Below are positions 24,965 to 37,840 of a stretch of DNA of 64,000 nt, one piece after another. The notes below the pieces were generated by a model. It saw only the letters and a list, made by a program, of their open reading frames with translations. It made no database searches and was not told the DNA's origin. Source of the stretch: Pratylenchus scribneri (Eukaryota > Nematoda > Chromadorea > Rhabditida > Pratylenchidae); assembly GCA_030063045.1 (NCBI GenBank), contig JAQSEB010000108.1, forward strand, positions 1 to 64,000, in the 5' to 3' direction. The position numbers were made by a program, and so were the translations under genes. Numbering within the stretch: the stretch's first letter is position 1; every line of letters begins with the position of its first letter.

Positions 24965-25388
24965 AAAATAAAATTAAACGCAGCCATCTTCCTCTCATAA
25001 AAATACGCTTCATTTCGGACAAATAATCGCATCGATCTGTCTTCGCTAATTAATGGCTTTGAATATTTATTTTCCGTTATAAGGTAAGCTTATTCTACTT
25101 TTGGCAATTTGCATAGACTATATGCTAGGCAAATTTTAATATTCTGCAAGCCTTGATATTTTAAATAATCAAATATTTCCTCATGGTATTGATTGATGGC
25201 ATCAAAATATGGTCGTTTTGTTGGCAATTTTGTGTCCAACTTGGGTTATAAATTAATTTTAATTTAAAAAAATTAGAAACCGATTTTTCCTTGACATTGT
25301 TCCAAATTTGTTGAAAATTTTTCTCCACAATTGACAAATCCAATTGTCGCAAAAATGACACATTGAATTCATGCGGATATACTCGCTA
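24965..25388 (-). pseudogene. Pseudogene fragment: 3' end of a family-92 glycosyltransferase
   Basis: Closely matches the last two exons of the intact gene at 59128-63363, including the intron between them. The first exon (about 25388-25284) is open: RVYPHEFNVSFLRQLDL is shared. The second has a premature stop where the intact copy reads PKVETACL (here PKVE-stop), and a shifted frame at the C-terminus (the intact YEKEDGC is lost). No other exons of the gene are found nearby. It is therefore a partial duplication that has decayed, about 34 kb from its parent. Confidence 0.8.
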
Positions 25389-28300
25389 AAAATTATTATA
25401 AATTATTTTTAAATGATTTCAAAAAATTAATGTTTGTCATGTGCTTGGATAAATAAAAATAATTTTTATTTAAATTTAATCAAGGAAATATTGTAATTTA
25501 ATTAATATCCACCAAATTATAATAATTTAAAGAGATTTTTAATAAGAATTTTGTTTGAAAGTTGAAAAAATAAAATTATAAAATATTGATAGTATTTTTA
25601 AAATTTAATTTTTCATAAAAATAATAAATCCGGGAAGCTATAAATTAAGGCTACACTTTGTTCGTGAGCAAATTTAATTAATTTTTTAAGATTTATTGAG
25701 TGAATTTTTTTCAACTTCATTTAATAATCCTCCGGGGTCCAATCAGAGAGGGTGTCTCCCTTTATTTATTTTTTGTTGATATTTAAAAAATATTTATGGG
25801 ATATTAAATATATGACCTATGGTGATAGGACATAAAATTTATGAATGAAAAATATAAATTTATTTTCCCCCTTAAAAATTACTTTCAAAACTTGCCTTTT
25901 TCATAAAAATAGGTAGATGAATAATATTTAGATCAATAGAACTAAAAAGTTCAATTCAATTATGAAATTGAAAATTTTGATCTTTTTTGACGCCAATTTT
26001 GGAATTTTTACAACAAAAAGTTCGTTCGTCTAGGCCAACTTGGTGATATTTAAACTTTTAAATTTACTCTTTTGGTATTATTCTTCTATTTATCTGAGAT
26101 AATAAAAACATAGTTAAAATTGTTTAAATCTAATTTTAAAATGAATTATAAAATAAAATCATCAAAAATATTGAACGGACAATTGAACCGCCAGCAGGAG
26201 GACATTTATTCAAGTCCGCCTAGTCTATAGATTGAATAAATCAGTTGTTGACTAATTATAATATGGCATTTTTTATACAATATAAAACTTTTTATGTAAA
26301 ATTTTAATAATATATTTGAAAGGAAATGAATATTAAAAATTCTAATTTACAAAATATCAACAAATTAATTCATCCTTCAAATAATTTACAAAATATCAAC
26401 AAATTAATTCATCCTTCAAAATTTAATTAAAATTTTGGTTTTTTCTATTTCCTTATGGCCTTAGGCAATTGGTGAAGAGTAAAGGAAAGGTAAAGTCACA
26501 TTTGCTCACAATTGGTAAATCGCTCGCTGAATATATTTTACATTTTTAAGCTCCGATTGTCTGCCCATTGTCCATTCCTTTCATCTATCTCTGCTGCTGT
26601 TGTTATCTTTTTATTTTTACCTTCTCATAAGGCGAATGACCCTCGCCTCCCCCTCAAAAAATCATCCTTCTTTTCACTTTCAATTTATTCTTTGTTCGCC
26701 ATTCCTTCTTCGACTTCCCTCACTCACATCCAATCGATATCGATATTGCCCTTTTAAATTCCATCTATTCACTTCAAAAATAAACATTTTTTTCCAAACA
26801 CGGGCAGCCAAATTCGCGATCATCATTTTTATTTATTCCCATTTTGTGTTATGAATTGGGGTCCCCATTCCCCAATTATTTTTTCATAAATTGCTTGCTC
26901 TCTATGATTTCCAAGATTTTGAGAATTAATCTGCCGGCTTATTTTTTTATTATAAAATTTATAATAAACTGCCAACTTTACCCAGAAAAAATTGAGAAAT
27001 CCACATGCAATCTTAATTAATATTTTCCATAAAAGAGGCAATTTCCATAAAACAGGCGGAATTAAAATTATTTCCATAAAAAAGGCGGAATTAAAATTAT
27101 TTCCATAAAACGGGCATATTAAAACTTAAAGGAATGGCGATATAATCTCACAAAGATCAATTTGCTTAAATATTGTCGGGAAAAGATTTTGATTTAAATT
27201 CTGATAAAAACCCCGACAACTGTCTATTTGCCATTTAATGCATTTCAATGAGCTCTTTATTTATGCAATGTAATAAAAGGTTTATTTTTTATGTGATCTG
27301 GAATCACATTAAAAGTTATAAAGTTTTGCAAAAAAATCCATCATTTTGGTCAAAGGATAACACTTTCTACAAAATACATTTTCTCTTGATATTAAATTCG
27401 CATTACCCAAAAGCCAAAAACACGATTATTGAACCCGCCGATTAAAAATTCTCTTTGCAATTAGTTTGGTCTTAACACTAATTAAATCAAGAGAATTATT
27501 TAATTTGCAGAAAAAAAGCATTGAAATTGCAGAAAAGATTATTGAAAAGCAGAAAAGATTATAATGGTTTAATGGTTTGTCCAAAATTCGCAAACCAATA
27601 CCATTAGATAGAGCTGATCAAGACGCATCAATTGTTTATAATTTGTCATGGTTTAATTGGTTTTAGATCAAACCCTATATGATGAATTAAGTGGTTTAAA
27701 CTTTAAAACCCTTAATTTTTGATCAAACACGACAAATTATATACCATTCGACGCGTCTTTACGAGATATATCATCTATCAATTGGATATAAGGTTTGGGA
27801 GTCTAGGACAAACCACTAAACCGCTATAAACTTTTCTGCATTTTCAATACTCTTTTCTGCAATTTCAATGATTTTCTCTTCAAATTAAATACTATCCTTA
27901 AATCAATGATGAAGAAGAAACCAATCCGGAATGGCCAATAAACATTTGATGAAAGCTCATTGTCACCGACAAATTGACACAACCCTCCTCTACCGACCTC
28001 TCCAAATTTATATTTATAGTTTTTAACAAATTTTTGCTAAAATTAAAAAAAATAATGTTTCTAAAACTAATGTCCAATAAATTGGATAATAAATTGATCA
28101 AGCAGCATTGCGATTGCGCCACAATTGCACTAAGTAGGCCGTTTTGCGTTTGGTCCACAATTATCCGCATATATTAAAATGTCGAAAAACTCTATCACAA
28201 CAAGAGTTTTTTCGGTAAAATTTGTATAACTGCTGGAATGATAATGATAAGTACCTATTTAGTTATTCTTCATTTTATTCATCCCACCCGCCACCACTTC

Positions 28301-28401
28301 CCTCTTTTCTTTTCATAAAAATTCCTTATAAAATTTTTTTCATTTGCAGTAAATCAAAACCAAAAAATTAGCTTCAAATAAGAACATAATTTGGCAATAA
28401 A
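25389..28401. other. Intergenic, repeats only (MITE family A at 27480-27905)
   Basis: No gene recognised. A 38-bp unit (contains AATTTACAAAATATCAACAA) is tandemly duplicated at about 26345-26423. A roughly 29-bp unit with CCATAAAACAGGCGGAATTA is repeated at about 27027-27112. At 27480-27905 there is a palindromic MITE with GCAGAAAA-type tails and the AGACGCATCAATTG / CGACGCGTCTTTACGAG core pair. The frame at 26512-26757 is hydrophobic, low-complexity and unsupported. Confidence 0.6.
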
Positions 28402-31400
28402 ATGGCGAATAGTGAAAACAAAACGGAGCAGAATATTGTGGTAGAATAAATTAAAAATTAAAGCAAATGATTAATTTATAATTAATTTAGTTTGCGAGAG
28501 GTACTCCGCTTCGATCTTCTCGGGCCCAATTAACATTGGCACCAAAAAAATCCATTCCACTCATAAATTGCAATGCAGCTACATATCAAAAACTTTGCAT
28601 GGATGGGAAAATGATTGCAGATAAAACGCCATTTCTCAGAGAATTGTGCGAAAGCACCCAATTTATTCGGATTACATTGCCGCGAAGGATGGGCAAAACA
28701 ATGTTGTTGACAATGGCCAAGGCATTTTTCGAAATGCCAGATGGAGAGAAATATGAAAAGCCGGAGAAATCAAAAAATTACGTATTGTTCAAGGATTCGC
28801 TCATTTTTGAAGATACAAATTTTGGTTTGCTTTATTTTCACAATAACATAGGAAAATATTTAAAATGCCAAAAAATTACAAAAAAAAGCTGAAAAGAATG
28901 CCGAAAATTGTGTAGTGTGTACCGTTTTATAACTATTTAGAAATTTATCCTCGACCACTAAACAATGTGCTTATTCGATAGAACTCGACGAGATGTTTCG
29001 ATTGATAAGAATTTCGCTTGGGTTTAATCAATTTTAAAATAGTTTTGAACGAAGGTCTAGCACATTTAATTTTTGGCCAAAACTCGGCAAATTATATACC
29101 ATCCGATGAGTCTTAACGAATTCTTCGATTGGGTATAGGTATTGAGGGTTTAGCGAGCCACTAAACCGTTATAAAATTTTCGGCATTTTCAGCATTCTTT
29201 TCAGCATTTTCAGTAATTTTATCGGAATTGAATATTATGATAAATGCATTCATTAAAATTATAACTCAAAATTATGGAAACAATAAAATAGGGGGAGCAT
29301 ACCGATTTTCTGGGACCGATAATAAATTGCAATTTTTGTTATTTGAAATAAACAGCCAAACTCGAACATTTTTGGTGCTTACAAATGGAAGATCAATAAG
29401 AAATTACAATTGAGTTGCTTTTACGGTTTTTGACAAAAAATACCATGCATAAAATTTTTCAGCCTCGAAATATAGCAAAATATAATATTTTGTTTAATAA
29501 AAATTTGATGTTTTATTTATTACTAATATTTTACATAATTATTTCTTTTTCGAAATGAAAAATTCTTATTGAATATATAGTTAAATATTCTTAAATAAAA
29601 TATTTTAATGTTTTATTTGGAATATTTTTAAATTTCTTAATAAATTTCAGTTTCGGAAAGATTTGGCCAACACCCAACAATTTATTTGTCACTCCATGGC
29701 GTCACTGGAACAACTTTTGTTAAATTCAAGGAACAATTTACAACGACCATTCGAGAAGCCTATGAAAAGTTCATTTATCTTCAAGGTTTGTGAATTATCT
29801 CTTCATCTCAAAATATAGGGAAAATTTGGATTTTAATTTGGGTTGGTTTGGCAAAAAAATTGCCTCCTTCATCAATTGAAGTGAATCTATCTTTTCTGCA
29901 TGAAGAAGAGGCCTTTTGATGATTTACATATACATACCTATCATATTTCATTTTTATATTTGGTCAACAATGGTCATGTCTAAAAAATAACTTTTTATTT
30001 TCAAAAATGAATTTTATAATGATTTTGAAAATACAATTATAAAAAAATATATTTTAATATTCATATATAATATTGGGAAAAACTTACTAGTAAATCTGGT
30101 GCTTTTTTTGGCTTAAGAATTAAGAGACGGCATGGATTCTAAGTAAGAGCTAGGGTTAAGGATATTTATGAGTTAGGGGCTTGGCCCTAATGTTGTTGAA
30201 TTTATGGCCATTTTTGTGGCCATAAGGTTTTTAGGCCTATAACTCAGTGGTCATGGGCCAATTTAAGTGATTTAAAATATTGATTACAGCTTTTTTGTGG
30301 GCTATTGAATAGTTCCTCATCACTAACCAAAAAAAAAAGTTTTCGAAAAATATGATCATAGGGCCCAGACTCGAAATCATGCAAATGATATTATACCATT
30401 CGAAAGAGCTCGATGAACAGAATCCGAAAAAGTAAGAAATTTGACTCGCTCGCATTTTGGGCCAAGTTATGGCCATATGAAAATCACAAAAGAGAGGGTC
30501 CCTCCTTTGAGTCGAAAATTTTCAAAAAAAAATTTTTAGTCATATCATAAATCAATCGTCTCGATGAGTAGAACTCGAATCTGCCATCGGTTTCGCATAA
30601 AACCAAAAATAAGAAAGTTACAGTCGCGCAAAAGAAATACGGATTGGAACTGGGCGGTGGGCATTTTAGTGTGGACTCCTCCGTGTGCTCCGCATCTGCG
30701 CGACCAGATGAGCTCTTGGCTCGATTCGCTCGTCCAGTTCCCGCGCTTCGGCTACGCACACTCCGGAGTCCACTCTTACATTACCTCCGCAGTTCCAACA
30801 CATTCCAGCGAAAGATATAAATGGTCATAACTTGGCCCAAAAAGCGAGCGAGTCAAAAATTCTTAATTTTTCTGACTCAGCTCTTCGAGCTCTTTCGAAT
30901 GCTATAATATCATTTGAATGATTTTAAGTCTGGGCCCTATGATCCAATTTTACCAAAGTTTTATTATAGAACTCTTTTTTTGAGTCTAATAAATTTACTT
31001 CAAAAAAGCACCAAATTAATCATGAAGTAAAACCCCATATAAATTATATTTGCTTTTAAATTTAGAAAATCTCGGTCGTGGCAATCGGTTGGACAATAAA
31101 TTTTTTGATGATGTTCTAGAATCGGAAACAAAAACTTTGAGCGATGAACAACTGGCAAATTCAATTAAAAGGCTCTCAAAAATGTTGCAAAGATTCCATG
31201 GTGCGTGGTTTAAACTATTAAATAATTTTTAGTAATTTTTTCGTGAGAATTTTTGTTAAAAAAACTGATGATAAGAATTTCAAATAAATGATAAATGAAC
31301 TTATGTTCTCAGTTCTAATTTTATTTTCTCAAATTATTGTTAAATATTGGGATAAAAATTATGATCAAAAATTGATAGTTAATTTTAATCAAATCACCAT

Positions 31401-34400
31401 AGAATTAAAAAGGATTTTACAAAAATTTAAATAATTTTTGTTCATGAAAACTTCCTTTTAGGCGAGGATGTTTTGATTTTGATCGATGAGTATGACATGC
31501 CAATGAACGTCATTAGCAAAACCAAGGCAATTTCCGACACTGAACGTTCAGAAATCATGAAATTTCACAATGATTTTTTGTGGAAAACATTCAAAACAAA
31601 TGAGTATATTTACAAAGGAGTTGTCGCTGGGATAATGCGTGTCAAAGTCACGGGACCCGATCCGAAATCCGATACAAGATCCGATCTCACATTTAAAGAA
31701 TGCAATTTGGCCAATTCAAATAGTTTTTCTCGCTTTTTCGGATTCAGTGAGGCATTGGTGAATGATTTGCGCGAAAAGATGGCAACCCAATTCGGAATAA
31801 CAATCAACGAGGAACATTTGGAATTGGCCAAAAAGTGGTACAATGGTAATTAAAGGGTTGATGCTCTGTGAATTTAATTATCCATTTTTGCGTACAGGAT
31901 TCACTTTTGACGCAAATGATAAGAGTGAATTTTTCTACAATCCTTATTCGATGAGCTGTTTTTTGGCAGAATATGAAGCGTTAGGAATTAATGCATTGCA
32001 ATGTTATTGGGCGCAGGGAAATGCTACGATTAAATATGTGCAAGGAGCATTGAAGAGGGAGGAGATTGCTCCAAAGGTAGACATTTTAATTATTTCGAAA
32101 AATATTCTCAACGATAAATATTATTGCATGGTTATTAGATTAAATTTAAGTTCATGGCCATGAAAATAAACATTTTGGATCAAAATAAATAAAGACTTCC
32201 CGTTAAACGAAAAACAAAAATGATTAAAAATTGTTAGCAAATATTTTTATATCATAAAAGAAAGATTTTCTGGAATCAAAAATTTAATAAAAAAAAAGGC
32301 CTGATATGGGAAAAAAATAATGTGCCGCCAAAGAATTATGGGGCTCAACCAGGGTAAAAATAGAGCATATAAATTATAAAATAAACATATTAAAAAAATA
32401 CATCTTGCCACTGTATTATTGTCCTCTAAAAATTATCTTCAAAAATATTAATAACTATTGGAATAATTAAATCGCAAAATCATTCTTTTTCCATATACTA
32501 TTTTCAGTTGGAAAAATTGATTGATCCAAAAAAGCCAGAAGATTTACAAGGTTTTACACTCGAACAAGAATTCACCTTGGAATCTTATGAAGAATTGGAG
32601 TCACTGTGCGGTGAACATGTTGATCCAAAACCGGAAGCCATCGATTTGTTATTCTCCTTCCTTTTTCATATGGGTTACATCAACTTCAAAGATTCGGTTG
32701 CTATTGTCCCGAATATTGAATCAAGGTGGGTAAAGCAAGGAGCAAAATCAAAAATATTTTTTTTAAATAGGCAATTATTTATGATACCTTTAAATCCACT
32801 TGGTTTACCATATTTTTAGTGAATTATAAAATGTTTTTTTACGAAATTTTATTTTTATTGCTTAAAGAATAATAAGAATATGACAAAGATATTTAATTAA
32901 AATTTTTAAAAATTCATTTTTTTAAACTTTTTTTTTAAAATTAAATTATATAATGTCTTAAAATATTACGACAAAGACAAAACCTGGAAATTTAGTAAAT
33001 GTTTAGTGAGACGACTCTTTACGAGAGATCATTATTCCCTCATTTTTTTTTTGCAAATTTCCAACTTTTATGTAACAAAAATATGATAAAGGGAAATTAA
33101 TTATTTAGGATGTTTCTCCGACGCCAATTGATGGTTTATTATGAACACAAATATGCTTTTGATGCGAATTTGGCGAATGCTGTCACCCATCAATTTGTGA
33201 AATTGGTTATAATGCAGGAAGAAGAAAAGAGAATGATCACGGACAATTTGAAGTAATTTTTTTGTATAAAATTAAATATTTATAGCTCTAAAAAATATTA
33301 TGATATTTTAAATTGGGAAAAAATTAAGAATTTTTTAAACCATTTTTATATAAATTAGGCAACTCGTTGGCTTAAAAAAAATTGCGATTTAGGAGGTGTC
33401 TATTTACAATAAATGTTTTTATCCGAATCAATTTTCTAATTTTTATACTAAAAAGAGGAGACTTTTCTGCATGGGAAAGTATCATTTAAAATTTTTTTCA
33501 AATTATTTAATATTTTTAAAATATTATTGAAAGTGTAAGAAACGTAGTTTTTAGTCATTTTACGATTATTCTATTTTTACTTTATTTAATCCAAATAAAT
33601 AAATTCAGGGAGGCATTCCAACGATTTTTGAAAAATCCTGGTGTCATTGGCCATTTATACCAGAACAAAATCCCAAATGAGTCATATGCCCATGCTATGA
33701 TGACTTATATGAGCACGCGGATTTTCTCAAATACTGACAAATGTTTGATTCATGATAAATCATTCACGAATAAGGAAGAAAAGAAAATGCGCCCGGATTT
33801 GGCTTTCAATTTTCGCAAATCAATGGTCATTGTTGAGCTGAAATTCCACAATAATGGGGACGCGGATCATGCATTGTTGGAAGCAAAATATTATCGATTC
33901 AAACTGTTCAATAGGTAAAAAAAATTTATTATTTTATTTCCTAAATTTTTTAAAATATTAAAATAAAATGAGGTAGTTTTTAATTTGACGAAAAAAAAAC
34001 ATTGAATATGGCGAAAAATATTAATAAAGATCAAAAAATCTTATATCGGTTCAATGGTTTTTCCTAGATTCATGTACCCAATCGATAGATCGCGTCAACA
34101 TGCATCTATTTAATTTGTTATGCTTTGTTCAAAATTTAAGGGTATTAAACCGTTTGGACCGTCTTTCTCAGTAATGGTTCCAAAAATACTTCTGCATTAG
34201 TTTGATCTATACCTAATCATAATCATTATCAAAAGATGCGTCTCTACTCTCTAGTACGATATCAATCATTTTGGGAATATGGTTTGGGATTCTAGGATAA
34301 AAACCTTTAAAATCGTAACGTCATTTTCAATTTTGTCAAATTAAATAATATATTTTTAATATTAAAATATTTGAAAATAAATCGTGTAATATTTATTAAT

Positions 34401-34759
34401 TTCCGGATTGAACAAAGAAATACTTTCTGAAATGAACTTAGAAATCAGAATAAGTAATCAATATTACTTTCTGTGGAATGCATATATAAATTAAAATAAA
34501 ATTTAACTTGAACTATTAAATAAATAAAAAAATCGAATTTCTTCCTCTCAAAGATACTTATATAAAATTAATTGAATAATTAAAAATAATAAATTTATTT
34601 TTCAATTCATTCAGTCCCAATTCGAGCACGGATTATTATCTTCTGCTGGGAATTCATGTTGATTTGGATGGGAATGTTACAATTAAAGAAGAATGTCAGA
34701 CTGAGCCAGCTCCTGAAATGGCAACGCCACCAAAGTTTGTTCCAAAAAAGAAGAAATGA
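28402..34759 (+). CDS. AAA-ATPase-like + PD-(D/E)XK nuclease protein, 10 exons, 672 aa
   Basis: Exons: 28402-28440, 28491-28824, 29651-29785, 31066-31200, 31462-31845, 31898-32076, 32508-32725, 33109-33252, 33609-33914 and 34615-34759. All junctions are GT-AG and all phases agree, giving 673 codons with stop. Order: basic N-terminus; phosphate-binding loop LPRRMGKT at about 77-84 (the family's RPRRFGKT-type Walker A); Walker B VLILIDEYDMP at about 217-227; VVAGIMRV and FFGFSEA; KKWYNG and FYNP; C-terminal nuclease core MRPDLAFNF...IVELKF at about 583-602 (the D and ExK of PD-(D/E)XK); basic tail KFVPKKKK, possibly nuclear-targeting. This is the Pfam AAA-ATPase_like plus DUF1703-type architecture, common in bacteria. 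All key residues are present, so it looks functional. Role unknown; DNA or RNA cleavage coupled to ATP use is inference. Introns carry three repeat elements. Confidence 0.88.
28870..29235. mobile_element. MITE family A copy in intron 2
   Basis: Palindromic, with GCCGAAAATT / AATTTTCGGCATTTTCAGC tails and mirrored cores (CTCGACGAGATGTTTCGATT and CCATCCGATGAGTCTTAACG). It lies in intron 2 of the AAA/PD-(D/E)XK gene. Confidence 0.7.
30090..31010. mobile_element. Foldback element with GC-rich centre in intron 3
   Basis: Arms of about 150-200 bp are inverted: GGGCCCAGACTCGAAATCAT and TTGGGCCAAGTTATGGCC on the left; GGTCATAACTTGGCCC and TTTTAAGTCTGGGCCC on the right. The centre (30620-30790) is GC-rich (GTGTGGACTCCTCC, its inverse GGAGTCCACTC, GCATCTGCGCGACCAG) and gives short chance ORFs on both strands. 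No transposase. Confidence 0.8.
33965..34350. mobile_element. MITE family A copy (diverged) in intron 9
   Basis: The left tail GACGAAAAAAAAACATTGAA and the GGTTCAATGGTTTTTCCTAG motif, with mirrored counterparts to about 34345, mark a diverged member of the family. It lies in intron 9 of the AAA/PD-(D/E)XK gene. Confidence 0.6.
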
Positions 34760-34989
34760 ATTGCAATTTTTGTCAATCTTTATTGAATAATTCATTCATC
34801 ATTTTTATTTTTATGTTGTTACGTTATTCACATTTACATTATATATTCATTCAATCGTAAACAAATTTGAAAATATTGTTTTTTTATAAACTATTTGCAT
34901 TTTTCATTTTACAATAAAAATGATCCGAAAATATTTTCTATATTTATATAATGTGTTTGTATTTTTTTTAAATTTTTGCTCACTGTAAT

Positions 34990-35480
34990 TGCCAATTTAA
35001 TAACTTCGTTTGCTCCGAAGCTAAATTGAATCCTTCCCTTAAAAATGTTTGAAATTGTGCAGAATTCCCAAATTTCCATTTTAATCCATTTTCCTCTGCC
35101 GCATAATTCAAATATTTTAATGAATTTGCGTCCGAATTTTTTGCGCAGTCTTACAAAATATTATTCATGAGAATAGAATTTAAAAATAAGATAGTTCCGA
35201 AAATCTTTTAAAATAATTTTAAAAAATAATTTAAATAAAAATATTGTAGAATAAAAAATATAGGATATTGACTTGTGCAAAAATTCGGCAAAATTTCTTC
35301 CGTGAATATAGTCCAATTTTATGCAGTATAATTTGGCCTGCCATATGAATATATTTATATTATTATCCGAATTCGTAATGCTATATTGTACTATTTTCCC
35401 AATTTGCTTTTCATCTCATGAAATATGGATAGTCATTTGGAGCATTTCTCAAAGATCCCATTTAACGAAAATCAATGCCT
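34990..35480 (-). CDS. Candidate 3' exons of an unrecognised gene
   Basis: Minus-strand text at about 35430-35272 is open (includes IFIWQAKLYCIKLDYIHGRN and FAEFLHK). A GT donor follows, and an acceptor near 35153 leads in phase into LRKKFGRKFIKIFELCGRG and on to NEVIKLAITVSKN. The second stretch is also open in another frame (SLKYLNYAAEENGLKWKFGN...), which would need a different junction. The upstream exon could not be found. The residue make-up looks coding, but the family is not recognised. It may be a gene remnant. Confidence 0.3.
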
Positions 35481-35559
35481 GCTTTCTGAGCTTAATTGAC
35501 GACAATGAAAAAATGTTAATTTGGATTGATTTATTAATGGAAAAAGATTAGGCCATTTC

Positions 35560-37840
35560 ATTAATTTATTTTTATTTAATCCTTCATTAAAAATTTCCCA
35601 TAATTCTTTCAAATTTTTTTGTATTTATTTTTATTGAGATTTATTTATATTTAAGCAAAATTACTTAAATTTCCTCTTCCCAGTTTATTGTAAATGATGA
35701 GCAATAATTTGACTATATTCTGTTAAGCATTTCCAATTCTGGCTATAATACATTATAAATAATATATTCGAACTTGGTGATTACCATTAATAACAACAGC
35801 AGCAGAGAAGTACAAAATGGATTATTAAATGCCCAAAAAATTTGTACCATTTATTTATATTTACATTTAATATGTATTTTCCAAATTTGATCTACGATAT
35901 TTTCTCATTTCCTCATTTTTTTTACTTTATGATTCCAGTGATCCGATTAAATTTAAAAAATCTTTAAAAATGAATATTACTATTTAATGATGAACTACTC
36001 TCTCAATTCAATACAATCGACTGCAGATGTATTTGAGTTTAATTAATTATTTATATAAATTTATATATTAAATATTATTATATTAATTACTATCATAATA
36101 TCAAAATTTATTTCTTTCCTATTCAGCCAGTTTTTCAAATTATTTTTTTATGATAATATCGTCTTATAGAGTTTTGATTTTGACGCATTCGATCCAGCTT
36201 GCAATTTTTTCCACAAAAATTTTATTCTACTGTTTTTTACCCAATTAAAATTTTTTCTATTTTTTGTAATATATTTCTAATTTATTTAATTTTTTATTTT
36301 ATTATATATTATTATTATCAAAATATTACATCAACTGTATTTCTTTCCTATTAGCCAATTTCTTAAATTATTTTTTTGATATCCTGGAATTAACCAAGTT
36401 GATTAATCTCAATTAATTATGGAAATATCGGTTTCTAGAATTTAGATTCTCGAGCATTCAATTCGGCTTAAGCGTTTTTTCCAAAATTTTATTCTTCTAA
36501 TTTTTTTACCTGACTATTTTTTTCTAGTTTATTTATTAGCTTAATTAGATATGGTTTTTGCTATAAAATTATTATAAGTTTTTAAGACAATTAAAAATAA
36601 AGTCAGGAATATATATATATATTATGCCCGGTCAAATGTATATATTCTCAATTTTATCTTAATTCTTGAAGCCCAGATTTCTTAGCTAATTCCAATATTT
36701 ATTAAACTATTTTTAAAATGAATATAGGCAAATCTATTATATGAAAATAAAATATGCTTAAAATTTAGGAAAAAATAATATAGTAATTCTTATTTCTTTT
36801 TTTAACAGTCTTGCAATGGGCACTATATTGGAGGAAGATTGTGATGAACCTGAACATGAAAATTGAAATTGTTGGCCAATTAATCGATTTTGATTATCGG
36901 AGAAAAACATTTTAAGATGATTTTATTTAATTTTAATTGAATTATTATTTTATTCAAAATTTAAATTTAAATAAATTGAAACAATCGAACGATTTTTTTT
37001 ATTAGATAACTTATTAATTTGATAATTTCCCTTAAAAATATTTATTGATGCTAGGACAATTCCTAAACAGTGCAAATGTGGGCAATTCATAAAAAAAGTG
37101 CAAATGATTTAAATTTTTGATTTAATTTTAAAATAATGAAAATAAGAAAAATTTAAGTAAAATCAAAATTAAAAATCAGAATTAAAATCAGAACTAAAAA
37201 TCAGAATAAAATCAAAATTAAAAATCAGAACTAAATAAGAACTATAAAAAGCAAAATAAAATTAGAATCCGAATAATCAGTATTAAAAAGAATAAATCGG
37301 AATTAAAATTCAGAACTAAAAATCAGAAAAAGAAATCGTCACATTTGCAGCATTCTTAAGAATTGCCCATATTTGCTCCAGACCGCCCTTTGCCTATTTA
37401 GGAATTTTCCTCAAAATATATTTTATTTATTTTAATTTGAGGGATTCAAATTAAATTATAGAGAGAAAGTGCGAATTCCGCCTCTCATCATCATCATTAT
37501 GGCGCGCCATTCATCTTGATAAGCAAAATTCGATTGCCCTGCCAGCGCCGAAACGTCTCCAACCAATTAAACATTTCTAAAATTATTCATCGATTTCCAA
37601 TTTTTCAAAAATAAAAAATAATTTAAAAAATTTATTTGTATCGTTAAAAATGGCATCATATGTTCTTTATTAGGAGAATTTATGTCGTCAAATATTGCCA
37701 AAATTTTCGATTAGATTAAAGCAGTTTATTTGACGGCTAAAAATAATCAAAAAAAAAAAATTCAAAATAAAATAAGGCAAAAAAATTCATCAATTTCAAT
37801 TATTAAATTTTTGTAAAATTTTTCCAAAACTTCAAGCAAA
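35560..37840. other. Long gene-free stretch
   Basis: Very AT-rich. About 37100-37330 is simple A-rich repetition of AAATCAGAA(A/C)TAAAA words. A short open stretch at 36810-36915 occurs in two overlapping frames after an AACAG acceptor, but it has no partner exon. A small GC-richer patch lies at 37475-37560, upstream of the next gene. No RNA gene or mobile element with clear ends is seen. Confidence 0.5.
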
